Assembly: GCF_900129755.1 (NCBI RefSeq)
Contig: NZ_FQWT01000001.1
Location: forward strand, 1,178,001-1,242,000
Source of the DNA: Chryseobacterium oranimense
Lineage (GTDB): Bacteria > Bacteroidota > Bacteroidia > Flavobacteriales > Weeksellaceae
Length of the DNA: 64,000 bases
Direction of reading: 5' to 3'
Below, one piece after another: positions 1-8,600 of the stretch. Under the pieces are notes generated by a model, which was not told the DNA's origin, did no database searches, and was given only the letters and a program-made list of their open reading frames with translations. Position numbers and translations under genes: made by a program. How positions within the stretch are numbered: position 1 is the first letter of the stretch; each line of letters begins with the position of its first letter.

Positions 1-923
1 CATGGTATATTTTAAGTTCGCTGGGAATTTACTCAGTTACTCCAGGGCTTCCGGAATGGCAGACGACAATTCCTTATTTTGATGAAGTTAAAATTCACCT
101 GGAAGACGGCACTACAAGACTGATTACAAAGAATACCGGCAGAGCTGAACTTCAGAAATTAGGCTTTGAAAACATCAAACCTGTGAAGGATTATAAATAT
201 CCGCAACTGACTGCTGCACCGGTGATTGCTTCCGACAGGATTTTCGATTTCTCGGCAAAAGTTCAGATCACCCCATTAAATCCGGATGATAAAGTATATT
301 ATATGACCTTAAGTGACAGTGATGCTAATGTAAGAAAAACTTTCACTGCCTATAAAGGACCATTCACCATCAGTAAAACGACACAGGTTCACGCTTATTC
401 GGAAAGAAACGGTGAGAAAAGTTCGGTAACAGTAGCCAATTTCAGCAGAAGACCTAATTACTGGGACATCACCGTCCATTCAAAAGTAAATCCACAATAT
501 ACCGCGGGTGGAAAACTGGCACTTATCGACGGAATCAATGGTGATGTGAATTGGAGAAAAGGAGACTGGCAGGGTTATCAGGGTCAGGATTTTGAAGCCG
601 TTATTGACCTGAAATCACCACAGCAGATCACAAAACTGTCATCCACCTATCTTCAGGACAGCAAAGCATGGATTCTAATGCCTAAAAAAGTGGAATATTA
701 TGCATCCATGAACGGTAAAGATTTTATTCTTCTCAAAAGCATCGACAATACGATTGATGCTAAAGATGAAAAAGTGCAGATCAAAGATTTCGGAGCAGAA
801 ATTCTACCTACTGAAGCCCGTTATATCAAAGTAAAAGCTTATTATTTCGGGAAACTTCCGGAATGGCACCAGGGTGCTGGCGGTGAAGCGCATATTTTTG
901 TGGATGAAATTTCTGTGAAATAG
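1..923 (+). CDS. GH92-like alpha-mannosidase, C-terminal part (5' end outside window)
   Basis: The frame is open from base 3 to the stop at 923, so this is the 3' part of a gene starting left of the window; the GTG at 183 is internal. The first visible residues (WYILSSLGIYSVTPG, then a FDEVKIHLEDG stretch) match the C-terminal end of family 92 glycoside hydrolases, which are calcium-dependent exo-alpha-mannosidases. After that comes a chitobiase/hexosaminidase C-terminal-like Ig segment (about residues 65-150) and an F5/8 type C (discoidin-like) carbohydrate-binding domain (about 155-305). Such enzymes trim host or fungal mannans outside the cytoplasm. The catalytic centre is not in the window, so the GH92 call rests on the short C-terminal match; a GH20-type enzyme with the same accessory domains is the alternative. 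Confidence 0.7.
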   Translation, partial: WYILSSLGIYSVTPGLPEWQTTIPYFDEVKIHLEDGTTRLITKNTGRAELQKLGFENIKPVKDYKYPQLTAAPVIASDRIFDFSAKVQITPLNPDDKVYYMTLSDSDANVRKTFTAYKGPFTISKTTQVHAYSERNGEKSSVTVANFSRRPNYWDITVHSKVNPQYTAGGKLALIDGINGDVNWRKGDWQGYQGQDFEAVIDLKSPQQITKLSSTYLQDSKAWILMPKKVEYYASMNGKDFILLKSIDNTIDAKDEKVQIKDFGAEILPTEARYIKVKAYYFGKLPEWHQGAGGEAHIFVDEISVK

Positions 924-943
924 TTCCACGGCTAAATGCTATG

Positions 944-981
944 AAATACCCCCCTTGAAAATATCAAAGGGGGTATTTTTA
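944..981 (+). terminator. Rho-independent terminator after GH92-like gene
   Basis: An AATACCCCC-type arm pairs with GGGGGTATT across a short AT loop and is followed by a T-rich run. It sits 20 bases after the glycosidase stop. Confidence 0.8.
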
Positions 982-984
982 TTG

Positions 985-1068
985 AATGCTTCGACTCCGC
1001 TCAGCATGACATCTCTAATATTAACTATTCGTGTTGAATGTTGTCATGCTGAGCGGATTCGAAGCATT
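985..1068. repeat. Long inverted repeat of the CTGAGCGGA-TTCGAAG family
   Basis: Two 27-base arms (985-1011 and 1042-1068) are reverse complements with one mismatch, separated by about 30 bases. The arm core TCATGCTGAGCGG recurs in variant form at 15358-15390 and, degenerate, at about 22780-22808. It lies between convergent genes. It looks like a REP/MITE-like dispersed intergenic repeat; no ORF is involved. Confidence 0.8.
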
Positions 1069-1081
1069 TAAGTTATATATT

Positions 1082-1804
1082 TTAATTGATTCTCTCAGAC
1101 CAATTCAGTTCTTCCGGCAGCTCCATATCAGAAAATTCTATATGAATCACTCTTCTTCTCCTTCCATCTGTGGTTCTGTTGGAACCATGAAGTGTCAAGG
1201 GTTTCATAATCATAATTCCGCCTTTTTCTACCTTGCAGATCTCTTCGGTTTCCACATTCCAATCAATAGTTTCGGGTCTGTAAATTCCTTTAGCGTGTGA
1301 TCCCGGAACGACTTTAAGCGCTCCATTATTTTCATCAGTATCATCCAGATGGATTCTTATGGTGTAGATATTTTCAAGAACAGGCAGAGGTGGCTGCACA
1401 GCAAACTGGTTTTTCTTTGTCGTCCATGGTCCAAAACCCTGCATTTTAAGTTTTTTATCTACCGATATGGTAAGATCCTGATGATAGGCAACATACCAGT
1501 TCGAGGTTTCCGGCTTATCAAAATAAATACTTTTTACTACAAAATATTTTTCTCCGAAAAGTTCTCTGATAATAGCTTTGACATTACCATTAAACACAAG
1601 ACTTTTAATTTCCGGAACTTCCTTCAAAAACTGTCTCACAGCGAAAAGGTCATCAGATTTTCTGAAGTTTTCTGCGGATGTATCTGCATTCTGAATAACC
1701 TCAATTATCTTTTTGATCTCATCATCAGTAAAAACAGAATCTATTACTGTAAAGCCGTTTTTGAGAACAACCTTTTTATGATTGTCTAAATACTGTTCTG
1801 TCAT
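1082..1804 (-). CDS. Phytanoyl-CoA dioxygenase (PhyH) family protein
   Basis: A 240-aa Fe(II)/2-oxoglutarate-dependent oxygenase of the PhyH superfamily. The metal triad is visible as the HQD motif at residues 108-110 and the distal His in LHGSNR at 206; the RRRR stretch near 215-218 would supply the 2-oxoglutarate-binding Arg. The fold shows the usual GALKVVPGSH segment near 161-170. A longer frame exists upstream, but the ATG at 1804 is chosen because it overlaps the symporter stop as TAATG, a coupling signal seen repeatedly in this window. Co-transcription with a dicarboxylate symporter is suggestive, since 2-oxoglutarate is a dicarboxylate, but the substrate is unknown. Members hydroxylate lipids, amino acids or secondary metabolites. 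Confidence 0.85.
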   Translation of the reverse strand: MTEQYLDNHKKVVLKNGFTVIDSVFTDDEIKKIIEVIQNADTSAENFRKSDDLFAVRQFLKEVPEIKSLVFNGNVKAIIRELFGEKYFVVKSIYFDKPETSNWYVAYHQDLTISVDKKLKMQGFGPWTTKKNQFAVQPPLPVLENIYTIRIHLDDTDENNGALKVVPGSHAKGIYRPETIDWNVETEEICKVEKGGIMIMKPLTLHGSNRTTDGRRRRVIHIEFSDMELPEELNWSERIN

Positions 1805-3054
1805 TACACTTCCTGAGGAGTATTTTCCAGCTGCCCTTCCCACTTGGAAACAGCTGAAGTAGCCAGAGCATTTCCTAATACATTCGTCATACTTCTACCC
1901 ATATCGCAGAAGTGGTCAATTGGCAGGATCAATGCGATACCTTCCGGTGGAATTCCGAACATGGAACATGTCGCAACGATGATCACCAGAGAAGCTCTCG
2001 GAACACCCGCAATTCCTTTTGAGGTTAACATAAGTACTAAAAGCATTGTAATTTGCTGCCCCAGTTCCATTTCAATTCCGTAGATCTGGGCTATAAAGAT
2101 GGAAGCAAACGTCATATACATCATACTTCCGTCAAGATTGAATGAATATCCTAATGGCAAAATGAAAGATACTACCCTGTTATTACATCCGAATTTTTCA
2201 AGCTCTTCCACCAGTTTCGGGAAAACAGCCTCAGAACTTGTTGTAGAGAACGCTATCAGTAACGGAGCCTTGATTCTTTTTAATAATTCGAAAAGACGGT
2301 TTCCTAAAATCAGGTAACCCACCAGGAGAAGTACAAGCCAAAGTACACCTAACGCAAAGAAAAAGTCCCTCAGATAAATGGCATATACTTTAAATATTTC
2401 AAACCCGTTGACAGCAACTACAGCGGCAATAGCTCCCAAAACACCAAGTGGGGCAAACCACATAATATAGCCTACCATCTTAAGAATGGCATGGGCAATA
2501 ATATCGAAAAGTTTTACCACAGGTTTTGAATATTCTTCCCCTAAATTGGCTAACGCCACACCAAACATGATGGAAAACACTACAATCTGTAGTACTTCAT
2601 TGGTGGCAAAGGCCTCAAATAAACTTTTAGGAATCATGTGCTTTACGAAGTCTTCCAGAGAGAAGCTCTTACTGGTTTTTAAAAGATCTTCCGCGGCGGC
2701 GGCATCCTGGATCGGCAGTTTGGTTACATGCCCAGGCTCAAGCCAGTTCACCAGCATCAATCCTATAAAAAGGGAAACCAGGGAAGCTGTAATAAACCAC
2801 AACATTGCTTTCGTTCCCACTCTTCCGATCATTTTGATATCGCTCATTTTGGCAATTCCCACTACCAGGGTTGTAAAAACCAGCGGTGCAATGATCATCT
2901 GTACAAGCCTGATGAAAACCGTTCCCAGCAGTTTGATGTTTTTGGAAAAGGGTTCTGCACTCTCAGGATACTGTACGTGTACCATACCTCCGATTCCTAC
3001 TCCCAGGATAAGTGCAACGATAATGGCAATAAAAAGTTTATTTTGTCCTTTCAT
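1804..3054 (-). CDS. Dicarboxylate/amino acid:cation symporter (DAACS family)
   Basis: A 416-aa inner-membrane symporter with about eight transmembrane helices and the two re-entrant loops of the glutamate-transporter fold. Family marks in order: a serine-rich loop (FSTTSSEAVFP, about residues 268-278), the NLDGSMMYM helix (about 308-316), the second hairpin with SKGIAGVPRAS, and the DHFCDMGRSMTNVLGN substrate/cation-binding helix near the C-terminus. It imports C4-dicarboxylates or acidic amino acids with Na+ or H+, as in DctA, GltP and GltT; sequence alone does not settle the substrate. It is the first gene of a two-gene operon with the PhyH oxygenase and has its own promoter. Confidence 0.92.
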   Translation of the reverse strand: MKGQNKLFIAIIVALILGVGIGGMVHVQYPESAEPFSKNIKLLGTVFIRLVQMIIAPLVFTTLVVGIAKMSDIKMIGRVGTKAMLWFITASLVSLFIGLMLVNWLEPGHVTKLPIQDAAAAEDLLKTSKSFSLEDFVKHMIPKSLFEAFATNEVLQIVVFSIMFGVALANLGEEYSKPVVKLFDIIAHAILKMVGYIMWFAPLGVLGAIAAVVAVNGFEIFKVYAIYLRDFFFALGVLWLVLLLVGYLILGNRLFELLKRIKAPLLIAFSTTSSEAVFPKLVEELEKFGCNNRVVSFILPLGYSFNLDGSMMYMTFASIFIAQIYGIEMELGQQITMLLVLMLTSKGIAGVPRASLVIIVATCSMFGIPPEGIALILPIDHFCDMGRSMTNVLGNALATSAVSKWEGQLENTPQEV

Positions 3055-3073
3055 ATAAATAGTTCAATTCCCA

Positions 3074-3102
3074 CAAATATAATAGTTTTTCAATTGGTAC
3101 AA
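3074..3102 (-). promoter_or_regulatory. Bacteroidota-type promoter of symporter-PhyH operon
   Basis: On the minus strand, TTG (3102-3100), 18 bases, then TATATTTG (3081-3074) matches TTG-N17-20-TAnnTTTG. It lies 19 bases before the symporter ATG. Confidence 0.65.
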
Positions 3103-3216
3103 GATTTTGTCTGAATCCGGTTAACTCCAGATTAAGTTTATAATACATTAAAATTAAATCGCTGATTTCGAAAATATTGTAAAAAATTTAAGAAACATTT
3201 ATTGAGTTTTTATTCT

Positions 3217-3244
3217 TTTGGTACAAATTTTATTATTACATTTG
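3217..3244 (+). promoter_or_regulatory. Bacteroidota-type promoter of BON lipoprotein
   Basis: TTTG (3217-3220), 16 bases, then TACATTTG (3237-3244), 32 bases before the ATG at 3277. It is divergent from the symporter promoter. Confidence 0.6.
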
Positions 3245-3276
3245 ATTGTATTAACAACATTAATAAATATACAACT

Positions 3277-3765
3277 ATGAAAAAAACTATCGCAATGGCT
3301 GCATTAGCTCTAGCTATATCCTTTGGAGCGGTTTCTTGTAAAAAGAAAGTCTCTGATGCTGATCTTCAGACTCAGGCTACAACTGTGGTAACTTCTAATC
3401 CCAATGCTTCTGTGGAAGTAAAAGAAGGAGTGGCTCATTTAAGCGGAACTTTTGCAGACCAGCAATCGAAGGATGCCATGATCGCCAAATTAAAAGCTAT
3501 CAACGGAGTAAAAGACGTAATGGATATGTCTACTATTGCTGCTCCAGTTGAAACGGCACCGGTAGAAACGGCATCTGCTGTAGATCCTGCAGTTCAGAAA
3601 AAAGTTCAGGATGCTGTTAAAGATTTCCCTTCTGTAAAAGTTGAGGTTGTAAACGGGCAGCTTACCCTTACAGGAAATGTTTCAAGCCTTCAGGCAAGAA
3701 AGATCAAAGAATCTGTGGATGCTTTGAAAATCGGAAAATATAACAATAACCTAGTGGTAAAATAA
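3277..3765 (+). CDS. BON-domain lipoprotein
   Basis: A 162-aa lipoprotein: MKKT start, hydrophobic segment, and a lipobox ending at the Cys of GAVSC (residue 21), followed by KKK. Two BON (OsmY/nodulation) domains follow, about residues 25-75 and 105-160, joined by a Pro/Val/Glu/Thr linker with APVETAPVETA repetition. BON domains bind phospholipid and help protect the envelope under stress. The ATG at 3277 is chosen over an upstream in-frame start at 3202, which would precede the promoter and spoil the signal peptide. It is followed after 9 bases by a second BON gene. Confidence 0.85.
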   Translation: MKKTIAMAALALAISFGAVSCKKKVSDADLQTQATTVVTSNPNASVEVKEGVAHLSGTFADQQSKDAMIAKLKAINGVKDVMDMSTIAAPVETAPVETASAVDPAVQKKVQDAVKDFPSVKVEVVNGQLTLTGNVSSLQARKIKESVDALKIGKYNNNLVVK

Positions 3766-3774
3766 TTTTTTAAG

Positions 3775-4194
3775 ATGAGCACATTACAAGATAAATATTC
3801 AAGCGTAGTTTCAGCAGCACAGTCTGCAGGAATTTCCAACCTTCAGGTTCAGGAGCAGGACGGTATCCTATACGTTACAGGAAGTGCTTCCAATACAGCA
3901 GCAAAAGATGCGGTATGGAACGCTTTAGGAGCTATTGATTCCACGTATTCAGCTTCAGACATCAACATTGATGTACAGGTAGCAGGATTAACTTCTGGGG
4001 CTTCTTTAACAGTAGCTACTGAAGATTCTAATCTGAACATCAGACAGGAGCCTTCTACTGAAGCTGCTGTAGTAGGAAAAGCTGCAAAAGGTTCATCGGT
4101 AACTTTAATCGAGCAGACTTCTGATGACTGGTGGAAAGTTAAGACAGATGATGGTCAGGAAGGATATGCTTATTCAAGATATTTAAGAGCATAA
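3775..4194 (+). CDS. BON plus bacterial SH3 domain protein
   Basis: A 139-aa protein without a signal peptide. Residues 1-65 form a BON-like domain (VQEQDGILYVTGSAS core) and residues 75-139 an SH3b domain (LNIRQEPS..., then DDWWKVK..., then EGYAYSRYL). SH3b modules usually bind peptidoglycan or peptides, but the lack of an export signal leaves its location open. It follows the BON lipoprotein by 9 bases and is closed by a strong terminator, so the two form one transcript. The pair resembles a LysM/BON general-stress module; its function is inferred, not shown. Confidence 0.8.
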   Translation: MSTLQDKYSSVVSAAQSAGISNLQVQEQDGILYVTGSASNTAAKDAVWNALGAIDSTYSASDINIDVQVAGLTSGASLTVATEDSNLNIRQEPSTEAAVVGKAAKGSSVTLIEQTSDDWWKVKTDDGQEGYAYSRYLRA

Positions 4195-4226
4195 TTTTTC
4201 AGAAACTGATTTCAAAAACAATACAG

Positions 4227-4253
4227 ACATCCCCGCTTGGGGATGTTTTTTTA
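4227..4253 (+). terminator. Terminator after BON operon
   Basis: ACATCCCC, a 4-base loop, GGGGATGT, then a run of T. Confidence 0.9.
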
Positions 4254-4368
4254 TTTACCTACGGCTTCACCTTTTCAACAGCAGACTGATTCTCAGAATG
4301 ATTTTGAATAATCTAAGTAAGAAGTTTAATAAATTTATTGGAAAAAGGACATTAAAGAATCTACGCCA

Positions 4369-4418
4369 TCTGCTAAATCTGCGAGCAAAAAATACTCTCT
4401 CTCTCAAATTTAGCAGAT
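4369..4418. repeat. Inverted repeat in the 4195-4543 gap
   Basis: ATCTGCTAAAT (4369-4379) and its exact reverse complement (4408-4418) flank a CT-rich spacer. The 348-base gap otherwise holds only the BON terminator and AT-rich sequence with no convincing ORF. Confidence 0.55.
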
Positions 4419-4543
4419 CAAACGGATGTTTGTGTTTTATTGGCATTTAATGAAGATGGATTTATTTTTTATTTTAGTTAAAGATTGAAGATATACTATG
4501 GATCGGAAACGATTTATTTCTAAATTAGCCGTAAATTTTATTT

Positions 4544-6403
4544 ATGAAGATCCATATTTCAATTTTATTTATTTTCTTTTTCATCCTTGGGCATACTCAG
4601 AACGCAGACCAGAAGGATACTTTTGTAAAAGACAATTTCACCAAAAAGGAAGTCTACATTCCGATGCGTGACGGAGTAAAGCTTTTCACAGCGATATATA
4701 TTCCAAAGGATATTTCGAACAAAAACAAATATCCTTTCCTGATGCAGAGAACCTGTTACAGTATTGCTCCTTATGGCGAAAACGAATATAGAACCAAACT
4801 GGGACCCAATGCTTACCTGATGAAGGATAAATACATTTTTGTATTCCAGGATGTACGTGGAAGGTATATGAGCGAAGGCACTTTCACCAATATGACTCCC
4901 CAGGTGGACCGAAAGACCAAAAAGGATGTAGATGAAAGTACAGATACCTATGACACGATAGAATGGCTTCTGAAAAATGTGAAAGATAACAATGGCAAGG
5001 CGGGTCAGTACGGAACTTCATATCCCGGGTTTTACACTGCAGCAGGAATATTGGCGCAGCACCCTGCCTTGGTAGCTTCGTCTCCGCAGGCTCCGATTTC
5101 CGATTTCTGGAATGATGATTTTCTTCATAACGGAAGATTTATGCTGGGATATTTCAGAACATTCCCTGTTTTCGGAGTTCAGAAAACAAAGCCTGAAAAC
5201 AAAGCCTGGTATATGGATAGTTTTGTAAAGCAGACTTCGGAAGACGGTCTTAAGTTTTACAGAGACATGGGAACTTTGAAAGACGGCTATGAAAAATACT
5301 ATCAGAACAATTTCTTCATGACCGAGATTATGAACCATCCGAACTATGATGAGTTCTGGCAGAAAAGAAGCCTCCTTCCCCATTTGAAAAATGTAAATCA
5401 TGCCGTAATGACTGTTGGCGGCTGGTTTGATGCCGAAGACCTTTCCGGGCCTCTGAATATTTACAAAACCATAGAAAAAACAAGTCCGAAGGCCAAAAAT
5501 ACGATCGTCATGGGACCTTTCTCTCACGGAGCCTGGGCTCAGGAACAAGGTAAACACTTCCACAACCAGATTTATTTCGGGGACAGTATTGCAACGTATT
5601 ATCAGAAGAATATTGAAACTAAGTTTTTTAATCATTATTTAAAAGGAAATATAAAAGAAGATGCCGGGCTTCCGGAAGCCCTGATGTACGACACAGGGTC
5701 TAAAGAATGGAGAGAATTTGCTTCTTATCCTCCAAAAAATGCCCAGAAAGTTAATTTCTATTTAGCAGGTGGCACTTTAAAAAATACAGCAGGACAAGGA
5801 TTTTCAGAGTATTACAGCGATCCGAACAATCCTGTTTTAAGCTCGGACAACCTGAAAGATTTCAACGGCTTTACGCCTAAAAATTATATGTCCGAAGATC
5901 AGAGGTTTGCAGTGGGAAGACCTGATGTTTTAACGTTTACAACGGATGTTTTAACGGAAGATATAAGTTTTGCAGGAGAAATTATGGCTAAACTGAATAT
6001 TGCCTCCAGCTCTACTGATGCAGATTTTGCCGTAAAGCTGATTGATGTTTATCCTGAAGATTTTAAGCCTTTAGAAAAGAAAGACGGAGTGATCTATCCC
6101 AACTATCACCAAATGGTAAGAAGTGAGATTATGCCGGCAAGGTTCAGAAATTCCAGGGAAAAAGGAGAAGCTTTGGTACCTGAACAGAAAACAGCAGTGA
6201 ATTTCAGGCTGCAGGATGTCATGCATACTTTCAAGAAAGGTCACAGGATCCAGATTCAAATCAGCAGCACATGGTGGCCGCTTTTTGCCATCAATCCTCA
6301 GAAATTCATGGAGAACCCGAATTTTGCCACGAAAAAAGATTATACAAAGGCATTTATCAAAGTATATGATGACAGTTCCATTGAAGCTGACGTGTTGAAA
6401 TAA
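4544..6403 (+). CDS. CocE/NonD family (S15) secreted hydrolase
   Basis: A 619-aa alpha/beta-hydrolase with a Sec signal peptide (residues 1-19). The S15/CocE catalytic layout is visible: GQYGTSYPG with the nucleophile Ser near residue 166, Asp in GGWFDAEDLSGP (about 299), and His in GPFSHGAW (about 330). The C-terminal half (from about residue 400) is the X-Pro dipeptidyl-peptidase C-terminal jelly-roll domain. Family members cleave X-Pro dipeptides, cocaine esters or cephalosporin acyl side chains, so the substrate is open; a periplasmic or secreted peptidase/esterase is likely. It stands alone between terminators. Confidence 0.88.
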   Translation: MKIHISILFIFFFILGHTQNADQKDTFVKDNFTKKEVYIPMRDGVKLFTAIYIPKDISNKNKYPFLMQRTCYSIAPYGENEYRTKLGPNAYLMKDKYIFVFQDVRGRYMSEGTFTNMTPQVDRKTKKDVDESTDTYDTIEWLLKNVKDNNGKAGQYGTSYPGFYTAAGILAQHPALVASSPQAPISDFWNDDFLHNGRFMLGYFRTFPVFGVQKTKPENKAWYMDSFVKQTSEDGLKFYRDMGTLKDGYEKYYQNNFFMTEIMNHPNYDEFWQKRSLLPHLKNVNHAVMTVGGWFDAEDLSGPLNIYKTIEKTSPKAKNTIVMGPFSHGAWAQEQGKHFHNQIYFGDSIATYYQKNIETKFFNHYLKGNIKEDAGLPEALMYDTGSKEWREFASYPPKNAQKVNFYLAGGTLKNTAGQGFSEYYSDPNNPVLSSDNLKDFNGFTPKNYMSEDQRFAVGRPDVLTFTTDVLTEDISFAGEIMAKLNIASSSTDADFAVKLIDVYPEDFKPLEKKDGVIYPNYHQMVRSEIMPARFRNSREKGEALVPEQKTAVNFRLQDVMHTFKKGHRIQIQISSTWWPLFAINPQKFMENPNFATKKDYTKAFIKVYDDSSIEADVLK

Positions 6404-6425
6404 TAAATACGGTTTAAAAAGTATA

Positions 6426-6466
6426 AACCCCGGTCGCTGAGGAACCTCAGCGACCGGGGTTTTTTA
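6426..6466. terminator. Strong shared terminator between hydrolase and alkB
   Basis: A perfect stem of about 17 bp (ACCCCGGTCGCTGAGG and complement) with a 2-base loop and a T run on the plus strand. It sits between two convergent genes; the A run on the left end could also serve alkB. Confidence 0.9.
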
Positions 6467-6502
6467 TGGTTTCAGATGGCTTCTGGCCTAAGCCACCTTA
6501 TT

Positions 6503-7114
6503 TTATTCCTCAATTGTTCTGAACGTCAGATTCACCCTTGGTGTTTTCACTTTTGTCGTCGGGGGAAGCCTGTGCAGCCAGTTTTCCTGCGTCGTTCCTT
6601 TCATGATGAGTAAGCTTCCGTTTTCCAGGAATATTTCCACCTTTTCTTTGGTTGTTTTATGTTTAAATAAAAACTTTCTTTCTGCCCCGAAAGTAAGGGA
6701 GGCAATGGCGCCATGTTTTTTAAGATCGGTTTCGCCGTCGCTGTGATAGGCCATCCCTTCACTTCCGTCATGATATAAGTTGAGAAGGCACGAATTGTAG
6801 GTTTCTCCTGAGACTTCTTCACATTTTCTTTTTAGTTCCAGCAGCTCTGGTGTCCAGAATCTGGCCAGTTTTGTACGCTTTGAATAAGTGTATTCAAAGG
6901 CTTTTTCTCCAAACCAGGCCACTTTTCTTTTCGTTAGAATTAACTTCCCGAAGATCATCGCTTCATCATTTTCCCAGGGAATCTGATGCAGCAGATAGTC
7001 ATAAAAGAACTGAGACTTTTCTTTATTAAAAACCTTTCCGTAATAATGTACAGTGCCGTCGTGCGGAAGAATATTTAAAGGGAATTCTGACATTTCCTCA
7101 AACAGATTCATCAT
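6503..7114 (-). CDS. alkB: AlkB-like 2-oxoglutarate-dependent dealkylase
   Basis: A 203-aa AlkB-family dioxygenase that oxidatively removes alkyl lesions (1-methyladenine, 3-methylcytosine) from nucleic acid. The NLYHDG motif (112-117), HSD metal pair (His124, Asp126), distal His181 in WLHRLP, and Arg193/Arg199 in the PRVNLTFR segment are all present, so it should be active. It is the second gene of an operon, starting 6 bases after the upstream stop. An Ada-like alkyltransferase lies about 1.6 kb upstream on the same strand, making this an alkylation-repair neighbourhood. A second Met at residue 2 is an alternative start. Confidence 0.92.
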   Translation of the reverse strand: MMNLFEEMSEFPLNILPHDGTVHYYGKVFNKEKSQFFYDYLLHQIPWENDEAMIFGKLILTKRKVAWFGEKAFEYTYSKRTKLARFWTPELLELKRKCEEVSGETYNSCLLNLYHDGSEGMAYHSDGETDLKKHGAIASLTFGAERKFLFKHKTTKEKVEIFLENGSLLIMKGTTQENWLHRLPPTTKVKTPRVNLTFRTIEE

Positions 7115-7120
7115 AATTAA

Positions 7121-8509
7121 TTAAGTTTTATAAAAATAAATAACAATTACCACAATAATGACCATCACCAGCAATATCTTCAGCCATTCATATATTTTTT
7201 CCTGTTTCCTGATTTTTGCTAACTGAAGATCCCTTTCCTCTTTTTCAAGTTTTTTTTTAATTTCATCTTCTTTCCTCTGTTTGAGGATATTTTTATAGCT
7301 TTCACTGGAATACTCCCAAACAACCTGCTCCGTTAATGGAGTCTGTTTGATGCTTTTGGGTTCATGAACAGCAATGGATTCTATCTTCCCTTCTCTGTTC
7401 CAGTTTTTTGTGATCCTGAGATCTCCGTCTTTATAGATAAATTCATAGCCCTTATTTCCATAATTTTCAGCATCAACAGCTACATCATCATGATAGTACA
7501 CCGACTTCCTGACAGGTTTTCCGAAAGAAAAGCTTTTGACATTACTTATTTTTCCATTTTCATACCAGTATTTAAAATCGCCGTCGGGGATATCATTTAT
7601 ATAAAAACCTTCCCCTCTTTTTCTTCCATCAGGATAAAGAAAGGTAATCCATCCGTTTTTAATATGCTTTTTGAGCATGCTATGGGGGTTATTCTTAAAA
7701 TATTCTTCCTTTCCATCCCAGTTATTATAAAAGTGGTTAAACTGCCACGGAAAAATCAGCTCGGAAATGCGTTCCAAATCCAATCCAAGCTGCCCTTTTT
7801 CTTCTGCAATAAATTTAATTACAGCACATGGCGGGTCAATTCCCAAGTTTTTGTAGGCACAGAGCTTATGATGACCGTCCAGAATATATTCGTGCAGATA
7901 GTTATCCTCCAGAAATTCAGAAGTAAAAATAATGGCAAACGGCCTTGCCCCGGAAGAAATCAGACTTTCATAATGCTGTATAAGGTTAATGTTGGTTTCT
8001 TGCCTGGATTTCCATGCTACGAAAGGCAGTTCATATTCGTTGAAACGATAAGTGCTGTCGTACTGGCCGCGATAAGTATAGTCATAGATATTATTCTGAT
8101 ATAATTTCCCGTTATACTTTTCTATTTCTTTTTCTACTTCTTCCCTGTTAAGCCTTTCTTCCGCAAAAGCAGCTATGGGACCAAAGCTTTTATGCAATCT
8201 ATGTTCTGAAAAGCTAAGATGATATTTTCCGTTTTTTAATAACCGCAGCAAAGGCTTTAAAACATCAAATAAATCTTCAATCCGGTCTGTATAATCTACA
8301 TCCAGATCAATATTCTGTAATGTATTATTGATTAAATATTTACTTTCCTCATCAACAGGAAGCAATACTAAATTTTCATCACCGGGATCATCACAGTCAT
8401 CCCAAAGAAAAAGTACGGGACTTTTTCCTATCGTAAGGCTTTCACTGTAATATCGGGGTTCATAGTTAATAGAAAGCAGACCTTTCCCATACTTAATTTC
8501 AAAGTTCAT
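7121..8509 (-). CDS. Unknown protein: DGHHK (ParB/Srx-like) segment, MORN-like repeats, tail anchor
   Basis: A 462-aa protein I cannot assign to a named family. Residues about 1-150 are acidic and unrecognised. Around 212-235 the segment EYILDGHHKLCAYKNLG resembles the DGHHRxxA nucleotide-binding motif of ParB/sulfiredoxin-like domains. Residues about 285-350 hold repeated G-x-x-KYWYENGK-type units like MORN_2/YwqK antitoxin repeats. Residues about 395-440 are a charged coiled coil (KKKLEKEERDLQLAK), and the last about 20 residues are one hydrophobic helix ending YFYKT, that is, a C-terminal tail anchor with the bulk cytoplasmic. It is the first gene of an operon with alkB. No standard function follows. 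Confidence 0.75.
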   Translation of the reverse strand: MNFEIKYGKGLLSINYEPRYYSESLTIGKSPVLFLWDDCDDPGDENLVLLPVDEESKYLINNTLQNIDLDVDYTDRIEDLFDVLKPLLRLLKNGKYHLSFSEHRLHKSFGPIAAFAEERLNREEVEKEIEKYNGKLYQNNIYDYTYRGQYDSTYRFNEYELPFVAWKSRQETNINLIQHYESLISSGARPFAIIFTSEFLEDNYLHEYILDGHHKLCAYKNLGIDPPCAVIKFIAEEKGQLGLDLERISELIFPWQFNHFYNNWDGKEEYFKNNPHSMLKKHIKNGWITFLYPDGRKRGEGFYINDIPDGDFKYWYENGKISNVKSFSFGKPVRKSVYYHDDVAVDAENYGNKGYEFIYKDGDLRITKNWNREGKIESIAVHEPKSIKQTPLTEQVVWEYSSESYKNILKQRKEDEIKKKLEKEERDLQLAKIRKQEKIYEWLKILLVMVIIVVIVIYFYKT

Positions 8510-8600
8510 TGATGAGATGTTATCAGTTCGAAATCTATATTTTAAAATCTAAAGGTAATATAAAACATAAACCGAACAAATAAATTTCAAAGGTAGTATC

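Noticed and set aside
7900..7960. DGHHK segment as a chromosome-partition ParB
   Set aside because: No ParA, no ParB helix-turn-helix and no parS-like site; the rest of the protein is unlike ParB.
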